Shown: positions 8,936 through 20,292, counted from the stretch's first letter. The stretch is DNA of 44,932 nucleotides from Variovorax paradoxus (GCF_022009635.1 NZ_CP091717.1:1-44932), one strand, 5' to 3'. A program made the numbers and translations. The notes: generated from the letters alone by a model not told the origin.

Positions 8936-9846
8936 ATCAGTTCCCGCTCGAATTGCCGACGCCGCTCGCTGGGGCCGGTGTAATCGGCCATGCTCAGCGT
9001 GCGATGGTTGATCGCTTCCTCGCCGCTCTCCACGGCGGCGAGGGCTGCCGCCATCAGCAAGTGCGTCAGTTCGCCGATGGTGCCTTCGCTGCGTGTGAGC
9101 AGGTAGCGGGCCATGTCCAGCGTGGCAATCGACGAGGGGCGCCGCAGTGGAAGCGAAGCGGCGAAGCTGGCCAGCAGTGAGCAGCAATCGTCGTTGGCCT
9201 CCCATACCGGCAGCATCATCGGCTCGAAGCGATTTTCCAACTGGTCATCGGAGCGGATGACCAGGTAGGCGTCGCGCGTGCCGACCCCGACCAGTGGGAT
9301 GCGCAGTTCATTGCCGAGGAAGCGCAGGAGATTGAGAAATTCCCGGCGGTTGACGCTGTTACCGGCCAGGACGTTGTGCAACTCGTCGATCACCAGCATG
9401 CGCACGCCGACCTTGCGCAGCAGTGCCAGCGCCAGTTGTTCCATTTCTGGCAGCCGTGGGCGCGGTCGCAATGGCGCACCCATCGCCGCGAGCAGCGCGA
9501 CGTAGAAGCGGATTACCGACGGTTCGGATGGCATCTGCACGACCAGTACCGGAATGTGCTCCTGGTCGGCGTCGGCGCTGGCCGGATGCGTGCGCCGGAA
9601 CTCTCGACGATCATCGACTTGCCGTTGTTGGTCGGGCCGACCAGCAGCAGGTTGGGCATGCGTTGCTTGTTTGGCCACGCATACAGGGTTTCCAGCCGGT
9701 TCAGCGCCTCGACCGCGCGCGGATAGCCGATCCAGCGGTCGGCGCGAAGGCGCTGGATGCGCTCGTCCGCCGGCAGCCGAGCCAGCCCCTGCCGCTGGCA
9801 GCAGGTGTGACAAGTCGATGATGGGATATTCGTCCACGGCTACCAC
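8932..9846 (-). pseudogene. tniB: TniB AAA+ ATPase, Walker A segment out of frame
   Basis: TniB is the AAA+ ATP-dependent regulator that delivers target DNA to the TniA transposase. The N terminus (VDEYPIIDLSHLLPAA) and the C-terminal two thirds (FRRTHPASADADQEHIPVL onward, with the Walker B segment MLVIDELHN) are in one frame. A two-base loss near 9793 and a one-base loss near 9602 put the section between them in the wrong frame. That section includes the P-loop GPTNNGKS (about 9615-9638). A full-length 304-residue product is made, but without an ATP-binding P-loop. The GTG start overlaps the tniA stop. Confidence 0.88.
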
Positions 9847-11522
9847 TCCTCAATCTGGTCGAACGGTTTGGCCGGCGGCTGGTTGTCGGCCTGTGGGTCA
9901 GCCATGTCCGCATCTGGTGGTGGCGTGGTTTTGACAGGCGGTGCCGTTGCCTTGAGATGCTGGCGTCGATCCGCGTCGCGCCGCGCCTTGCGCGTAGCTT
10001 TCTGCGCGGTGGTCACGATTTCTCGCATCTGGCCGATCATGCGGAACAGCGCTGACTCATCCACCTGTTCGCGCCCTTGCTGCCGTAATTTCGCCAGCGC
10101 CTGCCGTTGTTCCCATAGGGTGACAGCCGGGTGCGACAAGGTACGGTAGGGAATTTCCAGGTAGTGCTGCCCCTCTGGTTCCAGCACCCATATGCGGCTG
10201 ATGTCGCGCGGGTCGCGCCGGATCAGGAACGCAGGCAAGCGGTCCCGCCGAGCTATCCACGGCTTGAGCGCATCGGCGTAGTAGTGGATGTGGTCGATGA
10301 CGAAGCCGGTGCGGGTCAGCGTGCGGCGGATGATGGGCAGAAAATCGACCAGAAAAGCCGTAGCGCGAGTGATGACGGTTGGCACGCCGGTCCGCGTGAT
10401 AGCTTCGGCCCAGCGCGCGGCCGGCGGTTGGAGCAGGCCGTTGTGCACGGAGCCGTGATAGGTGCCGACCGCCAATGTGAGCCAGCGCTCCAGCTCGCGC
10501 AGTGTCAGGGCGGCCATCTTCTCGGAGGCGTATTCCCCGCGCTGGTCAGGATTGGAGAAGGTCGTCCCCGGCAATTCGTCGTGGATCATCTGCATCGCCG
10601 TGCCGATGATCCGTTCCACGATACCGCCGTAGTGCGGCTGCCCGAGCGGGCGATAGTCCAACCGGATGCCATGCTGCTCGCAGCCACGGCGCAGCGCCTC
10701 GCTCTTGAACTCAGCCGCGTTGTCCAAGTAGAGCAGTCTGGGCTTGCCGCTCATCGGCCAATCCATCTCTACGTTCAACCCTTCCAACCAAGGGCGCTTG
10801 TCGCAGGCGGCATGCACCAAGCACAAGCCGACCGAGACGGCGGACGGGGCTTCCAGCGTAACGACCATGCCAACCACGCAGCGGGTGAATACGTCGATGG
10901 CGAGGGTCAGGTATGGACGGCCAATCGGTTGCCGGTCGCGCTCGTCCACCACGATCAGGTCGATGACTGTGTGGTCGATCTGCACCTGCTCCAGCGGCGC
11001 GGAGACGGGTGGCGGAACACCACCAACACCTTGCAGGTCGCGGGCGGCATCTTGTCCTTCCCGGCGGTGAGTGACCTCGCGCGGATCGAGGCCGGCGATC
11101 CGCAGAGCCACCGTGTTGCGCGCCGGCACCCGCAGCTTTTGCAGCTTGCACGCCCGCACAACTTCGCGGTGGAACGCCGCCAAGCTACGCTTCTGCTTGG
11201 TCAGGAAGCGCTTTTGCAGTAACTCGCGGATGATTCGTTCGACCGACTCCGGCAAGCGGCCTTTACCTTTGCCACCGCTCGACTGCCCAAGAGCCAAGTC
11301 AGTGACCAGCCCCGATCCTAGCCGGGCACGGCGGATCAGGACGTAGACCTGCCGCCGGGACAGCCCCAATGCCTGGGCTGCCGCGTCGGCCGCTTCATGC
11401 CCAACCGTCTCCGACTGCGCCAACGGCCCAATGATCTCCGCGCGACGACGCGCACGCTCCCATGCCTGTTCTGGCAGGGTGGCCACGCCGTGCTCGGTAA
11501 TCGGTGCGGTATCGGTCGCCAT
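9840..11522 (-). CDS. tniA: TniA DDE transposase
   Basis: This transposase of about 560 residues belongs to the Tn402/Tn5053 (Mu/Tn7-related rve) family. An N-terminal helix-turn-helix region precedes the catalytic core. Candidate DDE residues are D in VQIDHTVIDL, D in LLYLDNAAEF and E in GGIVERIIG. It joins transposon ends to target DNA together with TniB and TniQ. I chose ATG 11522 (MATDTAPITEHG); an ATG two codons upstream is possible. The frame is intact, unlike tniB and tniR. Confidence 0.92.
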   Translation of the reverse strand: MATDTAPITEHGVATLPEQAWERARRRAEIIGPLAQSETVGHEAADAAAQALGLSRRQVYVLIRRARLGSGLVTDLALGQSSGGKGKGRLPESVERIIRELLQKRFLTKQKRSLAAFHREVVRACKLQKLRVPARNTVALRIAGLDPREVTHRREGQDAARDLQGVGGVPPPVSAPLEQVQIDHTVIDLIVVDERDRQPIGRPYLTLAIDVFTRCVVGMVVTLEAPSAVSVGLCLVHAACDKRPWLEGLNVEMDWPMSGKPRLLYLDNAAEFKSEALRRGCEQHGIRLDYRPLGQPHYGGIVERIIGTAMQMIHDELPGTTFSNPDQRGEYASEKMAALTLRELERWLTLAVGTYHGSVHNGLLQPPAARWAEAITRTGVPTVITRATAFLVDFLPIIRRTLTRTGFVIDHIHYYADALKPWIARRDRLPAFLIRRDPRDISRIWVLEPEGQHYLEIPYRTLSHPAVTLWEQRQALAKLRQQGREQVDESALFRMIGQMREIVTTAQKATRKARRDADRRQHLKATAPPVKTTPPPDADMADPQADNQPPAKPFDQIEEW

Positions 11523-11638
11523 GCTCATCTCGCTTTGGTGCACACGAGTATTGAGCATAGACGAGTTTCGTGCAGAGGAGTCCTGATATCTGGCTGTCAG
11601 GAGCCGTATGCACAAGAGGCTTCAAACCGCGCTGAATG

Positions 11639-11663
11639 GTGCAGTCGTCTTCTGAAAATGACA
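11639..11663 (-). repeat. right terminal inverted repeat of the Tn5053-like element
   Basis: Read on the minus strand this end begins TGTCATTTTCAGAAGACGAC and ends TGCAC, the canonical Tn402/Tn5053 terminus. It pairs imperfectly with 3237-3261. The same 25-mer is found at 42554-42578. The base after it enters a truncated copy of the gene at 44068-44394. Confidence 0.9.
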
Positions 11664-11791
11664 GCCGCTCCTACTGGCCCGTCAAGCGCCAGGCCGCCAC
11701 GGCGGATCGCATCGCCAACCACAAGGGACGCAACCCGCAAGAGCGCGCCGCCCTGAAACAGCGCCTGCTGCGCAAGTGGATGAGCAAATGA
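11664..11791 (+). pseudogene. truncated copy of the 108-residue hypothetical gene
   Basis: The last 41 codons (RSYWPVKRQAATADRIAN... to ...RKWMSK and stop) are nearly identical to the end of the protein at 44068-44394. The 5' part has been replaced by the transposon end at 11663. The stop overlaps the ATG of the next remnant (AATGAG). In the right-hand copy a membrane-protein gene sits between the two, so this copy has a different gene arrangement. Confidence 0.85.
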
Positions 11792-12151
11792 GCGTGTCCA
11801 GCATCGAGACGCTGGCCAGCGCTTGGGCGCGGATCGCCGAGGAAGTGGAGTTCCCGAAGCCACCGCCTCACCAGAAGCGCACAGTGCCAGCGAGGCGATC
11901 CAGGAACGGATTCGGGAGCACATCGTCGCCACCGACGACATGCGCCTGTTTGGTCTGCTGCACCTGTTGGGCCAAGCGTCGCTGCGCATGGAACAAACGC
12001 TGTGGCCGGAGGAATACGAGAGTGCATGACCCGTGAGGTCGAGGAAGCCCTGCGGGAGGCCGACGACCCCAACGCCAGGCGCATACCCATGAAGAAGTCA
12101 TGCAGGCGATGCAGGAGCGTATCGACCGGGTGCGAAACAAACCATGTTGAT
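11788..12151 (+). pseudogene. degenerate copy of the 123-residue hypothetical gene
   Basis: The start MSVSSIETLASAWARIAEE matches the gene at 43203-43574. Frameshifts follow near 11860, near 12024 (at the DNA encoding TREVEEALREA) and near 12080. The pieces can be followed in three frames: ASEAIQERIREHIVATDDM, TREVEEALREADDPNAR and EVMQAMQERIDRVRNKPC. The last codons run into the ATGTTGATC that would start a resolvase, but the resolvase coding sequence is absent. Confidence 0.85.
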
Positions 12152-12182
12152 CGCTTGACGGAAATTTCTGGGGTTCCGGCTT
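12114..12182 (+). repeat. 69-bp direct repeat, copy 1
   Basis: This sequence matches 17298-17366 at about 65 of 69 positions. The first half is the end of the 123-residue gene through ATGTTGAT. The last 30 bases (GCTTGACGGAAATTTCTGGG and on to CCGGCTT) are identical in both copies. The intact right-hand copy at 43209 instead continues into a resolvase gene. The two repeats bound the segment carrying the GGDEF-EAL, GIY-YIG and MobH sequences. Confidence 0.85.
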
Positions 12183-12294
12183 GCAACCCCATGTGGTATG
12201 CGGCACGGTAGGGTCATGGCAAGGTGAATGCCGGCACCCCTTACAAGGGGAAGGCCACATGAAATGCCTTCCACATGATCGATAATGGCAGTGA

Positions 12295-14985
<2,691 letters not shown>

Positions 14986-14989
<4 letters not shown>

Positions 14990-16194
14990 GGACTCATCCG
15001 GTTGCACGGCGGCGGGACGCCGAAGGTCTCGCGGTACGCGAGATACAGCCGCCGTTCGAGGCCGCGCCAGTTTTCCTCGACGATCCGGAACCTCACCTTC
15101 GCCCTCCCTTCCGCCAGATGGCGGTGAAGCATCATGTTACCACTGCTGCCCCGCAGGTGATCAGCCAGGCGCTTGCGCAAGCCCTGTGTCGAGCCGATAT
15201 ACACCACCGGCAGTCGCTCGACCGCGTCGGCGGGACATCGGTTCTCGACGGCGACCGGCGCGCGAATCTCGTAGACACCTGCCCGGCATGGCACATGCAC
15301 CGCGAGCACCGACGGCGTCAGGGGCAGCAACGCGGAAAATCCCTCCGTTGCCATCCGGTAGTCCGCAAGCGCCGCGCGACGGCGGCAGTCGGGAAGCGCG
15401 AGCTGGTGACGGATGGCGGCGATCGATCGCCGCGAAAGGCGGGTTCCGTGTTGTTGCTCCAGAAGCGCGGCAAGCTGTGCGTCGGACCATGGGCGCGCAA
15501 TCTCACCTGCAAGAAGCAGTTGTTTCTCGCTTTTTACCAACAAATCAAGTCGATGACAATGCAGTTGCCGTTCGCTGGGGAATAGTCTGGACAGGGGCAA
15601 TGTCTTGCCGTCCGGCATCGTGATGGCAAGGCCGCGCACGAGCCGGGAAATGCGGCCTGCATCTGCCACCATGGGCAACTCCACTCGTTCGCCAATGCGT
15701 CTCGACAGGTGCACCTGCGGCAAGGGGGCGAGCGCGAGCGGATCGCCCGTGGCGAGAAAGTCGCGCTGTGCGTCCAGCAACGAATTCATCAGTGCATGGG
15801 TGAGTCGGTTGCGGCTATTGACGAGGCGCAGACGATGGAGCAGCGCGATCTGGTCGCCGGCGATGGCGCCGGATGCGCGCATATCCCCGATCGCTGTCTC
15901 GTCGAACCGATATTCGCGTCCGAGAACCTCATGCCGATACATGAAGACGAGCCCGCCTTCGTGACGAACGACCCTGCCGAGGGTGGCGGGGGCGGAATGA
16001 CGCGTGGCGAGGTCCGCATCGAAAATCGCACCCGGAATCGAGGCAGGCTTCACCCAGCTTGCGCCGCGGAACGGGAGCGAGGCTTCGATGCGCCCGACTG
16101 AGCGTTCGTAGGCGCCCAGCGGCTGTTCCAGGCATCGGGCCAGAACGATCTTGCCGAGTGTGCTGGCGTCCAGACCATTGCTGTTTTTCTTCAA
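14986..16194 (-). CDS. sigma-54-like region fused to a GIY-YIG nuclease domain
   Basis: This 402-residue protein has two recognisable parts. Residues about 118-270 resemble the RpoN (sigma-54) core-binding and DNA-binding regions: a helix with QRDFLATGDPLALAPL, an HTH-like DAGRISRLVRGLAI, a segment DGKTLPLSRLF, and WSDAQLAALLEQQHGTRLSR then RSIAAIRHQL at the RpoN-box position. The RpoN box itself (ARRTVAKYR) is only loosely matched. Residues 305-400 are a GIY-YIG domain with GVYEI, VYIGST, Arg342, Glu380 (GLERRL) and Asn398 (PPCNR), so the catalytic set is complete. The N-terminal 115 residues are unassigned. No sigma-54 activator-interacting region I is obvious. The stop overlaps the start of the GGDEF-EAL gene. 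It may be a DNA-binding nuclease or regulator. Confidence 0.7.
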
Positions 16195-16230
16195 GGGCAG
16201 TACTTACGGAAATCAAGGCCGACATCGAGC

Positions 16231-17270
16231 CTACTCAGGGCTGGTGGCGGGTGATAGTGCCAGATATGGATTGTCTGGCGGCGTGTTGTTGAACAGAACT
16301 CGTGGATATTTCAGCAAGTAGCCGTGGAGGCGCCGCGATTTCCGCGGCCTGGTGACCGTGCAGGTCCAGATGCTCAGACCGTTCGGTTGCTTGCGGTGCA
16401 GTTGCAGCTTCTCGAATCGTTTCTGCACCCATTGCCAATCGGCCAACTGTTCCTGCTTTGCATGGACGGCCACGCAGGTGCCGGTAATGGCGTGTAGATC
16501 AGTGTCACCGATTCAACAGATTCGAGGGACGGCGCTTCCATGGTTGGAGGAAGAGACTCGGTGGCCTTCCAGATCGCCTTGCCATCCGGCGTGGCCAGGA
16601 CAATGCCATGGTCCTGCAGGACGTTGAACACCGCCGTGCTGTTCGACGGAATGCCGTCGATGTCCTGGGTCAGCCATCCATCCGAGCCCTGGGGCTGGTT
16701 CAGCTTGAATTCCTCCCGAGTAGATAGCGCAGGCCGTCCAGCAGCTTGCGCTGCAGCGCGTGCCTGGGCGCCGCCAATGCCTTACCTGGATCGCCGCCAG
16801 GTTCCTGGGCAACCGAGGCCTGGTCGGCCTGGATGACCAGCTCGCAGAGCGTGCCAGCATGCTCGTAACTGGCCGGCCAGGACGTAGAGCAGCCCGGTGG
16901 CGGCGCCGTGCAGACGGTATTCGCGGTCAGTCCGGTAGCGGTACGGCCTGACCGCCGCAGCGGGCCGTGCCAGGGGTGCCAGACCGTCCCGTCGGCGTAA
17001 ACGACATGCAGGTCGACGGCGATCTTGCCGATGTCGTGCAGCAGTGCTGCGTAGGCGGTGCCCGCAGTCCAGGCTTCGGCCTGGGCGGCCTGGGCTTCCG
17101 GCGTGGCACCGGCCGGCAGGAGATGGGATTGCCTCAGCTTCAGCGCGTAGGCCACGATTTCCAGGCCGTGGTCCAGCATGCCGCCCGGGTAGGCGTGGTG
17201 GTAGCTTTCCGAAGCCGGAAAATGCTGGACCAGCTCGGCGTAGCGCTCCAGTGGCACCCGATACAGCCTG
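16231..17270 (-). pseudogene. MobH/TraI_2-type ICE relaxase, decayed
   Basis: Pieces of an ICE-type MobH relaxase are spread over several frames. The HD-hydrolase-like relaxase core is visible as YHHAYPGGMLDHGLEIV and LLHDIGKIAVDLHVVY, then TDREYRLHGAATGLLY, ELVIQADQASVAQE and ALQRKLLDGLRYL. The C-terminal domain follows with STAVFNVLQDHGIVLATPDG and, in another frame, DWQWVQKRFEKLQLHRKQPN to PPDNPYLAL. The N terminus is missing, and at least three frame changes and internal gaps are present. The protein cannot function. It shows that this segment came from an integrative conjugative element or a related plasmid, and it lies 36 bases upstream of the GIY-YIG gene on the same strand. Confidence 0.8.
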
Positions 17271-17366
17271 GCCCGTCAAGCGCCAGGCCGCCACGGCGGA
17301 GCGTATCGACCGGGCGCGAGACAAAACATGTTGATTGCTTGACGGAAATTTCTGGGGTTCCGGCTT
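17271..17366 (+). pseudogene. fused remnant of the unknown 108/123-residue genes with 69-bp direct repeat, copy 2
   Basis: Translation gives PVKRQAATAERIDRARDKTC and a stop. The first part is from the end of the 108-residue gene and the second from the end of the 123-residue gene, joined by a deletion at GCCACGGCGGA. The sequence from 17298 to 17366 is the second copy of the 69-bp direct repeat at 12114-12182. It ends where the IclR fragment begins. Confidence 0.8.
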
Positions 17367-17918
17367 ACTCCAAGGTGGCGGCTGGTGACACGACTGCTTG
17401 CTCTACCCCAATCTCGCGTGCAGCAAACGCTCGTGAGATAACTGTAGCAGCGCCGCGAAGAGAATTAAGGTACCTGTCTCTGAGCTCCTCGCTGCTGACG
17501 CGGCTCGCCTGCACGCTGATATTCAAAGCCGCAACCACTTGGCCGCGCCGGTCGTGCACAGGAACGGCAAGCGAACAGAGTCCAACTTCCAGCTCCTCCT
17601 CGACAAGCGCCCAACCCTGCAGCTTGACCTCTGCAAGTATTTCCATCAGGGCCTGATTGTCAGTGACCGTTAGAGGGGTCAGCGCCACTTTGGGAAGCTC
17701 ATTCAGCAATTTTTCTTGTACCGATGTCGGCTCCGCTGCGAGAAGTACCCGGCCAAGTGACGTGCAGTAAGCGGGGATGCGGCTGCCCACTGTACGACTT
17801 ACATCTACGATGCGCTCATCGCTGCGAATGCGGACAACGTAGACGGCGTACGGTCCATCTAACGTCGCGGCTGAACAGTTCTCCTTCACCTCGTTTACCA
17901 GTTTCGTCATGATGGGTC
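17365..17918 (-). pseudogene. IclR-family regulator, C-terminal ligand domain only
   Basis: About 181 residues correspond to the effector-binding domain of IclR regulators: TLDGPYAVYVVRI, VGSRIPAYCTSLGRVLLA, GWALVEEELEVGLCSLAVPV and VVAALNISV. The N-terminal winged helix is missing, and the reading frame meets merR-like DNA at about 17920. The natural C terminus seems complete, ending at the 69-bp repeat. The fragment is unlikely to regulate anything and marks a rearrangement junction. Ligand specificity is unknown. Confidence 0.85.
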
Positions 17919-17921
17919 GCC

Positions 17922-18101
17922 GACAGTCTGGCCGAGCACAAGCTCAAGGACGTGCGCGAGAAAATGGCTGACCTGGCGCGCATGGAGGCCGTGCTGTCTG
18001 AGTTGGTGTGCGCCTGCCATGCGCGAAGGGGGAACGTTTCCTGCCCGCTGATCGCGTCACTACAGGGTGGAGCAAGCTTGGCAGGTTCGGCTATGCCTTA
18101 G
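17922..18101 (+). pseudogene. merR: merR 3' fragment
   Basis: The last 59 codons of a second merR are present ([20 protein letters not shown], then [18 protein letters not shown] and a tail ending AGSAMP). The tail differs from the intact MerR at 3355-3789 and is of the Tn21/Tn501 type, so it comes from a different mercury transposon. Its stop codon lies within the 38-bp inverted repeat that follows. Confidence 0.9.
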
Positions 18102-18134
18102 CGTGCTTTATTTTCCGTTTTCTGAGACGACCCC
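18097..18134 (-). repeat. Tn21-type 38-bp terminal inverted repeat
   Basis: Read on the minus strand this begins GGGGTCGTCTCAGAAAACGG and ends AAAGCACGCTAAG, identical to the copy at 42619-42656. With the merR tail it marks the mer end of a former Tn21/Tn501-like transposon. The flanking pentamer TTAGA does not match CTATT next to the other copy. Confidence 0.9.
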
Positions 18135-18176
18135 TTAGAAAGCCTAGTCAAAGAGCTGTCACGAGAACACCGTTAG

Positions 18177-18214
18177 CTTAGCGTACGATTTTTTCCGAAT
18201 TCTGCGGTTCCCCC
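18177..18214 (-). repeat. Tn1721/Tn501-type 38-bp terminal inverted repeat
   Basis: Read on the minus strand this begins GGGGGAACCGCAGAATTCGG and ends AATCGTACGCTAAG, a transposase-side end of the Tn1721/Tn501 group. The 42 bases between it and the Tn21-type end (18135-18176) may be the last codons of a transposase gene (ELSREHR and stop), which I cannot confirm. Plasmid backbone begins directly after it. Confidence 0.8.
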
Positions 18215-18247
18215 TTGTGGATCGTTTGGGGACAAAACGCCGGCTGG

Positions 18248-19049
18248 TGACAGTTGAGGGGCGTTTCTTGACACTTGGGGGGCAGCGCACCCCGGCGCGA
18301 TGCTGACAGATGAGGGGCCGGCCTCGAAATCGGCCGGCTGGAGCCGCGCCGGAGGCCGTCGAGGCGGCCTATGTGCTTGATCGGGCTGGCTTTATCCACA
18401 GAAGTTGTGGATAAGCCTGTTGGCAAGGCCCTTGCCGTACTGACACTTGAGGGGCGGGGGTGCTGACAGATGAGGGGCGCGATCCTTGACACTTGACGGG
18501 CAGACTATTGACCCTTGAGGGGCTTATCCATTGACACTTGAGGGGCGGCCCTTCGAGCCTTTTCCTTGGCGTATCAACGGCTTGCGCGCGTTTTCCGGTC
18601 AAGCTAACCGGCTTTTAACCCTTCATAACCTTTATATTAAACCTAGTTGTTATAACCGGGTGTCGAAAAAAGCGGCAAACCGGCCCAAGGTGCCCCGCAG
18701 AATGATCGGCCGCCGAAGGGGGTGCCCCCCCTTCTCGATCCCACCCGGCCGCTAAAGCGGCCTCCCATCCCCCCAGGGGCGTTGCCCCTCGGCCTACGGC
18801 CTTCACCCCAAGAATGGAGCGCCTACGGCGCTACGGCTGACCATAGCCAGGCGCAAGCGCCTGGCAGAAGTTCGTGCTCTTCCAAAGGGGGCCAAGGCCC
18901 CCTCTGGACTCCCCAACTGTCAAGGCCGCGGTGACTCCTGCGCCGTCGCCAAGTCGGAAGATGGCTCCAGCTCGAAGGCCGCAAGGTTGAACGCCAAGGG
19001 AGGGGTCGGCCTGCCAGGCCCAGGGCGTGATTGCGCCCCTCAAGTGTCA
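18248..19049. other. oriV: IncP-1 vegetative origin oriV
   Basis: TrfA-binding iterons of the form TGACACTTGAGGGGC start at 18248, 18269, 18304, 18441, 18464, 18487, 18509 and 18532. The last five are spaced 22-23 bp apart. An inverted copy lies at 19035-19049. Two facing DnaA boxes (TTATCCACA 18392-18400 and TGTGGATAA 18406-18414) sit between iteron groups. An AT-rich stretch (about 18612-18656) and then a GC-rich, hairpin-rich stretch follow. This matches IncP-1 oriV. The initiator gene trfA is not in this window and must act from elsewhere on the plasmid. No protein-coding gene is evident from 18215 to 19063. Confidence 0.93.
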
Positions 19050-19063
19050 AGAAGCGGGGGAAT

Positions 19064-19378
19064 TCAGTCGTCCGCGTCGTCGTGCAGGATCGTCTCGTAG
19101 TCCTGCCCGCCGTAGAACACGCCGATGATGGAAACCAGATCGCCGGCCACATCGAAGGCGATCACGGCGCGCTTGCGGTAGTTCGTGATGCGCAGGCCGG
19201 GCCGCACATCGTCGCGCATGGTGCCGCGCAGTGGAAACGTGCGCAGGCTTTCGCAGTAGGTGACGATTGCCTCGGTGTAGCGAGCGGCAACGTCAGGCGA
19301 CGCCGCCGCCGCGATGTAGCGGTACAGCTCGGCAAGCTGCTCTTCGGCCTCGGGCGAGAAGACGACCGCGTAGCTCAT
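19064..19378 (-). CDS. parE: ParE/RelE-family toxin
   Basis: This 104-residue protein of the ParE/RelE fold has the typical start VVFSPEAEEQLAELYRYIA and the C-terminal LRITNYRKRAVIAF and VSIIGVFYGGQDYE strands. ParE toxins usually poison DNA gyrase and RelE members cleave mRNA. The sequence is closer to ParE, judged by its antitoxin partner. The ATG overlaps the parD stop (ATGA). The gene lies between oriV and klcA, where it would aid plasmid stability. The target is inferred, not shown. Confidence 0.85.
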   Translation of the reverse strand: MSYAVVFSPEAEEQLAELYRYIAAAASPDVAARYTEAIVTYCESLRTFPLRGTMRDDVRPGLRITNYRKRAVIAFDVAGDLVSIIGVFYGGQDYETILHDDADD

Positions 19379-19644
19379 TGCGCCTTCGCATGCTCGGCGG
19401 CCAGGCGGGCGCGCACCTGGTCGGCGGTGACGGCTCGGGAGGGATCGGCTTTCAGGGCGTCATACGCCGGGCCGACCTGGTTGTGAAGCCAGGACTCGAC
19501 GGCGCGATCACGCGCGAGTAGCGCACGCAGGCCGTCGCGGATGACCTCGCTTTCGCTCGCGTACTCCCCGGTCTTGACCTTCGTTTTCACCACGTCGGCC
19601 ATGTCGTTCGGCAGGGTGATGCTCAGTTGCTGGGTGGTTCGCAT
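19375..19644 (-). CDS. parD: ParD-family antitoxin
   Basis: This 89-residue antitoxin has an N-terminal ribbon-helix-helix (RTTQQLSITLPNDMADVV, then GEYASESEVIRDGLRAL) and a toxin-binding C-terminal tail. It neutralises the downstream ParE and should repress its own promoter. I chose ATG 19644 because GGAGG lies at 19652-19656; the in-frame ATG at 19665 lies inside the palindrome and has no site. Antitoxin-first order and overlapping genes are standard. Confidence 0.87.
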   Translation of the reverse strand: MRTTQQLSITLPNDMADVVKTKVKTGEYASESEVIRDGLRALLARDRAVESWLHNQVGPAYDALKADPSRAVTADQVRARLAAEHAKAQ

Positions 19645-19664
19645 GGCGGCCTCCATTCGGTTCA

Positions 19665-19681
19665 ATAGGATTCAATCCTAT
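19665..19681. promoter_or_regulatory. ParD operator palindrome
   Basis: The inverted repeat ATAGGATTCAATCCTAT lies just upstream of parD. It is well placed to be the autoregulatory operator for the ParD ribbon-helix-helix dimer. Confidence 0.6.
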
Positions 19682-19704
19682 CACTCCAAGGGGGCGAAGT
19701 CCAG

Positions 19705-19762
19705 TTTAGCGGCTAAAGTTTAGCTAAAGTGCTTGACAGGTTAGGACATTTTGTCCTAATAT
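19705..19762 (+). promoter_or_regulatory. klcA promoter with KorB, KorA and KorC operators
   Basis: A perfect KorB site TTTAGCGGCTAAA (19705-19717) and a KorA site TTTAGCTAAA (19719-19728) precede the -35 box TTGACA (19733-19738). The -10 TAATAT (19757-19762) overlaps the KorC palindrome TAGGACATTTTGTCCTA (19742-19758). The klc operon is thus under three plasmid repressors, as in other IncP-1 plasmids. Confidence 0.92.
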
Positions 19763-19812
19763 ACGTCTTGAAGGCCGGGCATGTCGCCCAGGTCAACTAC
19801 CGGAGAGTTCCG

Positions 19813-20241
19813 ATGAACACCCAAGACCAACCCGTCACCGCTTCCCTGGTCGCCGAGGCCCAGCGCCTCGACTTCTTGCCTACCTACTTCGGCCCGCGCC
19901 TGATGATGCGCGGCGAGGCCCTTGTGTACGCCTGGCTGCGCCGGCTCTGCGAACGCTACAACGGCGCGTATTGGCACTACTACACCCTGTCGGACGGCGG
20001 TTTCTACCTGGCCCCCGACCTGGCCGAGCGCCTGGAGATCGAGGTAGACGGCAACGGCTTCCGGGGCGAACTGTCGGCCGACGCCGCCGGCATTGTCGCA
20101 ACCCTGTTCGCGCTCGGCCAGCTCGCGGCCGAGATCGCCGGCACGGACGCGGCCGACGCCCTGATCGACCGCTATCACTTCCTGCGCGGCTTCGCGGCCG
20201 GCCACCCCGAGGCCGCTGCGATCTACCGGGCTATTGACTGA
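19813..20241 (+). CDS. klcA: KlcA antirestriction protein
   Basis: This 142-residue protein is of the ArdB/KlcA family (pattern RLDFLPTYFGPRLMM, RYNGAYWHYYTLSDGGFY). ArdB-type proteins protect incoming plasmid DNA from type I restriction, an activity useful on entry into a new host. It is the first gene of the klcA-klcB-korC operon and is preceded by a CGGAGAG site. It lies about 50 bases downstream of the KorA/KorB/KorC-controlled promoter. The length and sequence are normal for IncP-1 plasmids. Confidence 0.93.
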   Translation: MNTQDQPVTASLVAEAQRLDFLPTYFGPRLMMRGEALVYAWLRRLCERYNGAYWHYYTLSDGGFYLAPDLAERLEIEVDGNGFRGELSADAAGIVATLFALGQLAAEIAGTDAADALIDRYHFLRGFAAGHPEAAAIYRAID

Positions 20242-20292
20242 TGAGGGGCGGCCCCGGCTCCGGCCGGGGCTGCACCAGGAGCACGTCAAGCG

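Noticed and set aside
12236..12249. Short hairpin CCCCTTACAAGGGG after the GGDEF-EAL gene as a terminator
   Set aside because: The stem is only five base pairs and there is no T run on either strand, so it is too weak to call.
18660..19030. Open frames in the GC-rich part of the oriV region as genes
   Set aside because: They are low-complexity and hairpin-rich in both strands, with no start sites; the region is a recognised part of the IncP-1 origin.
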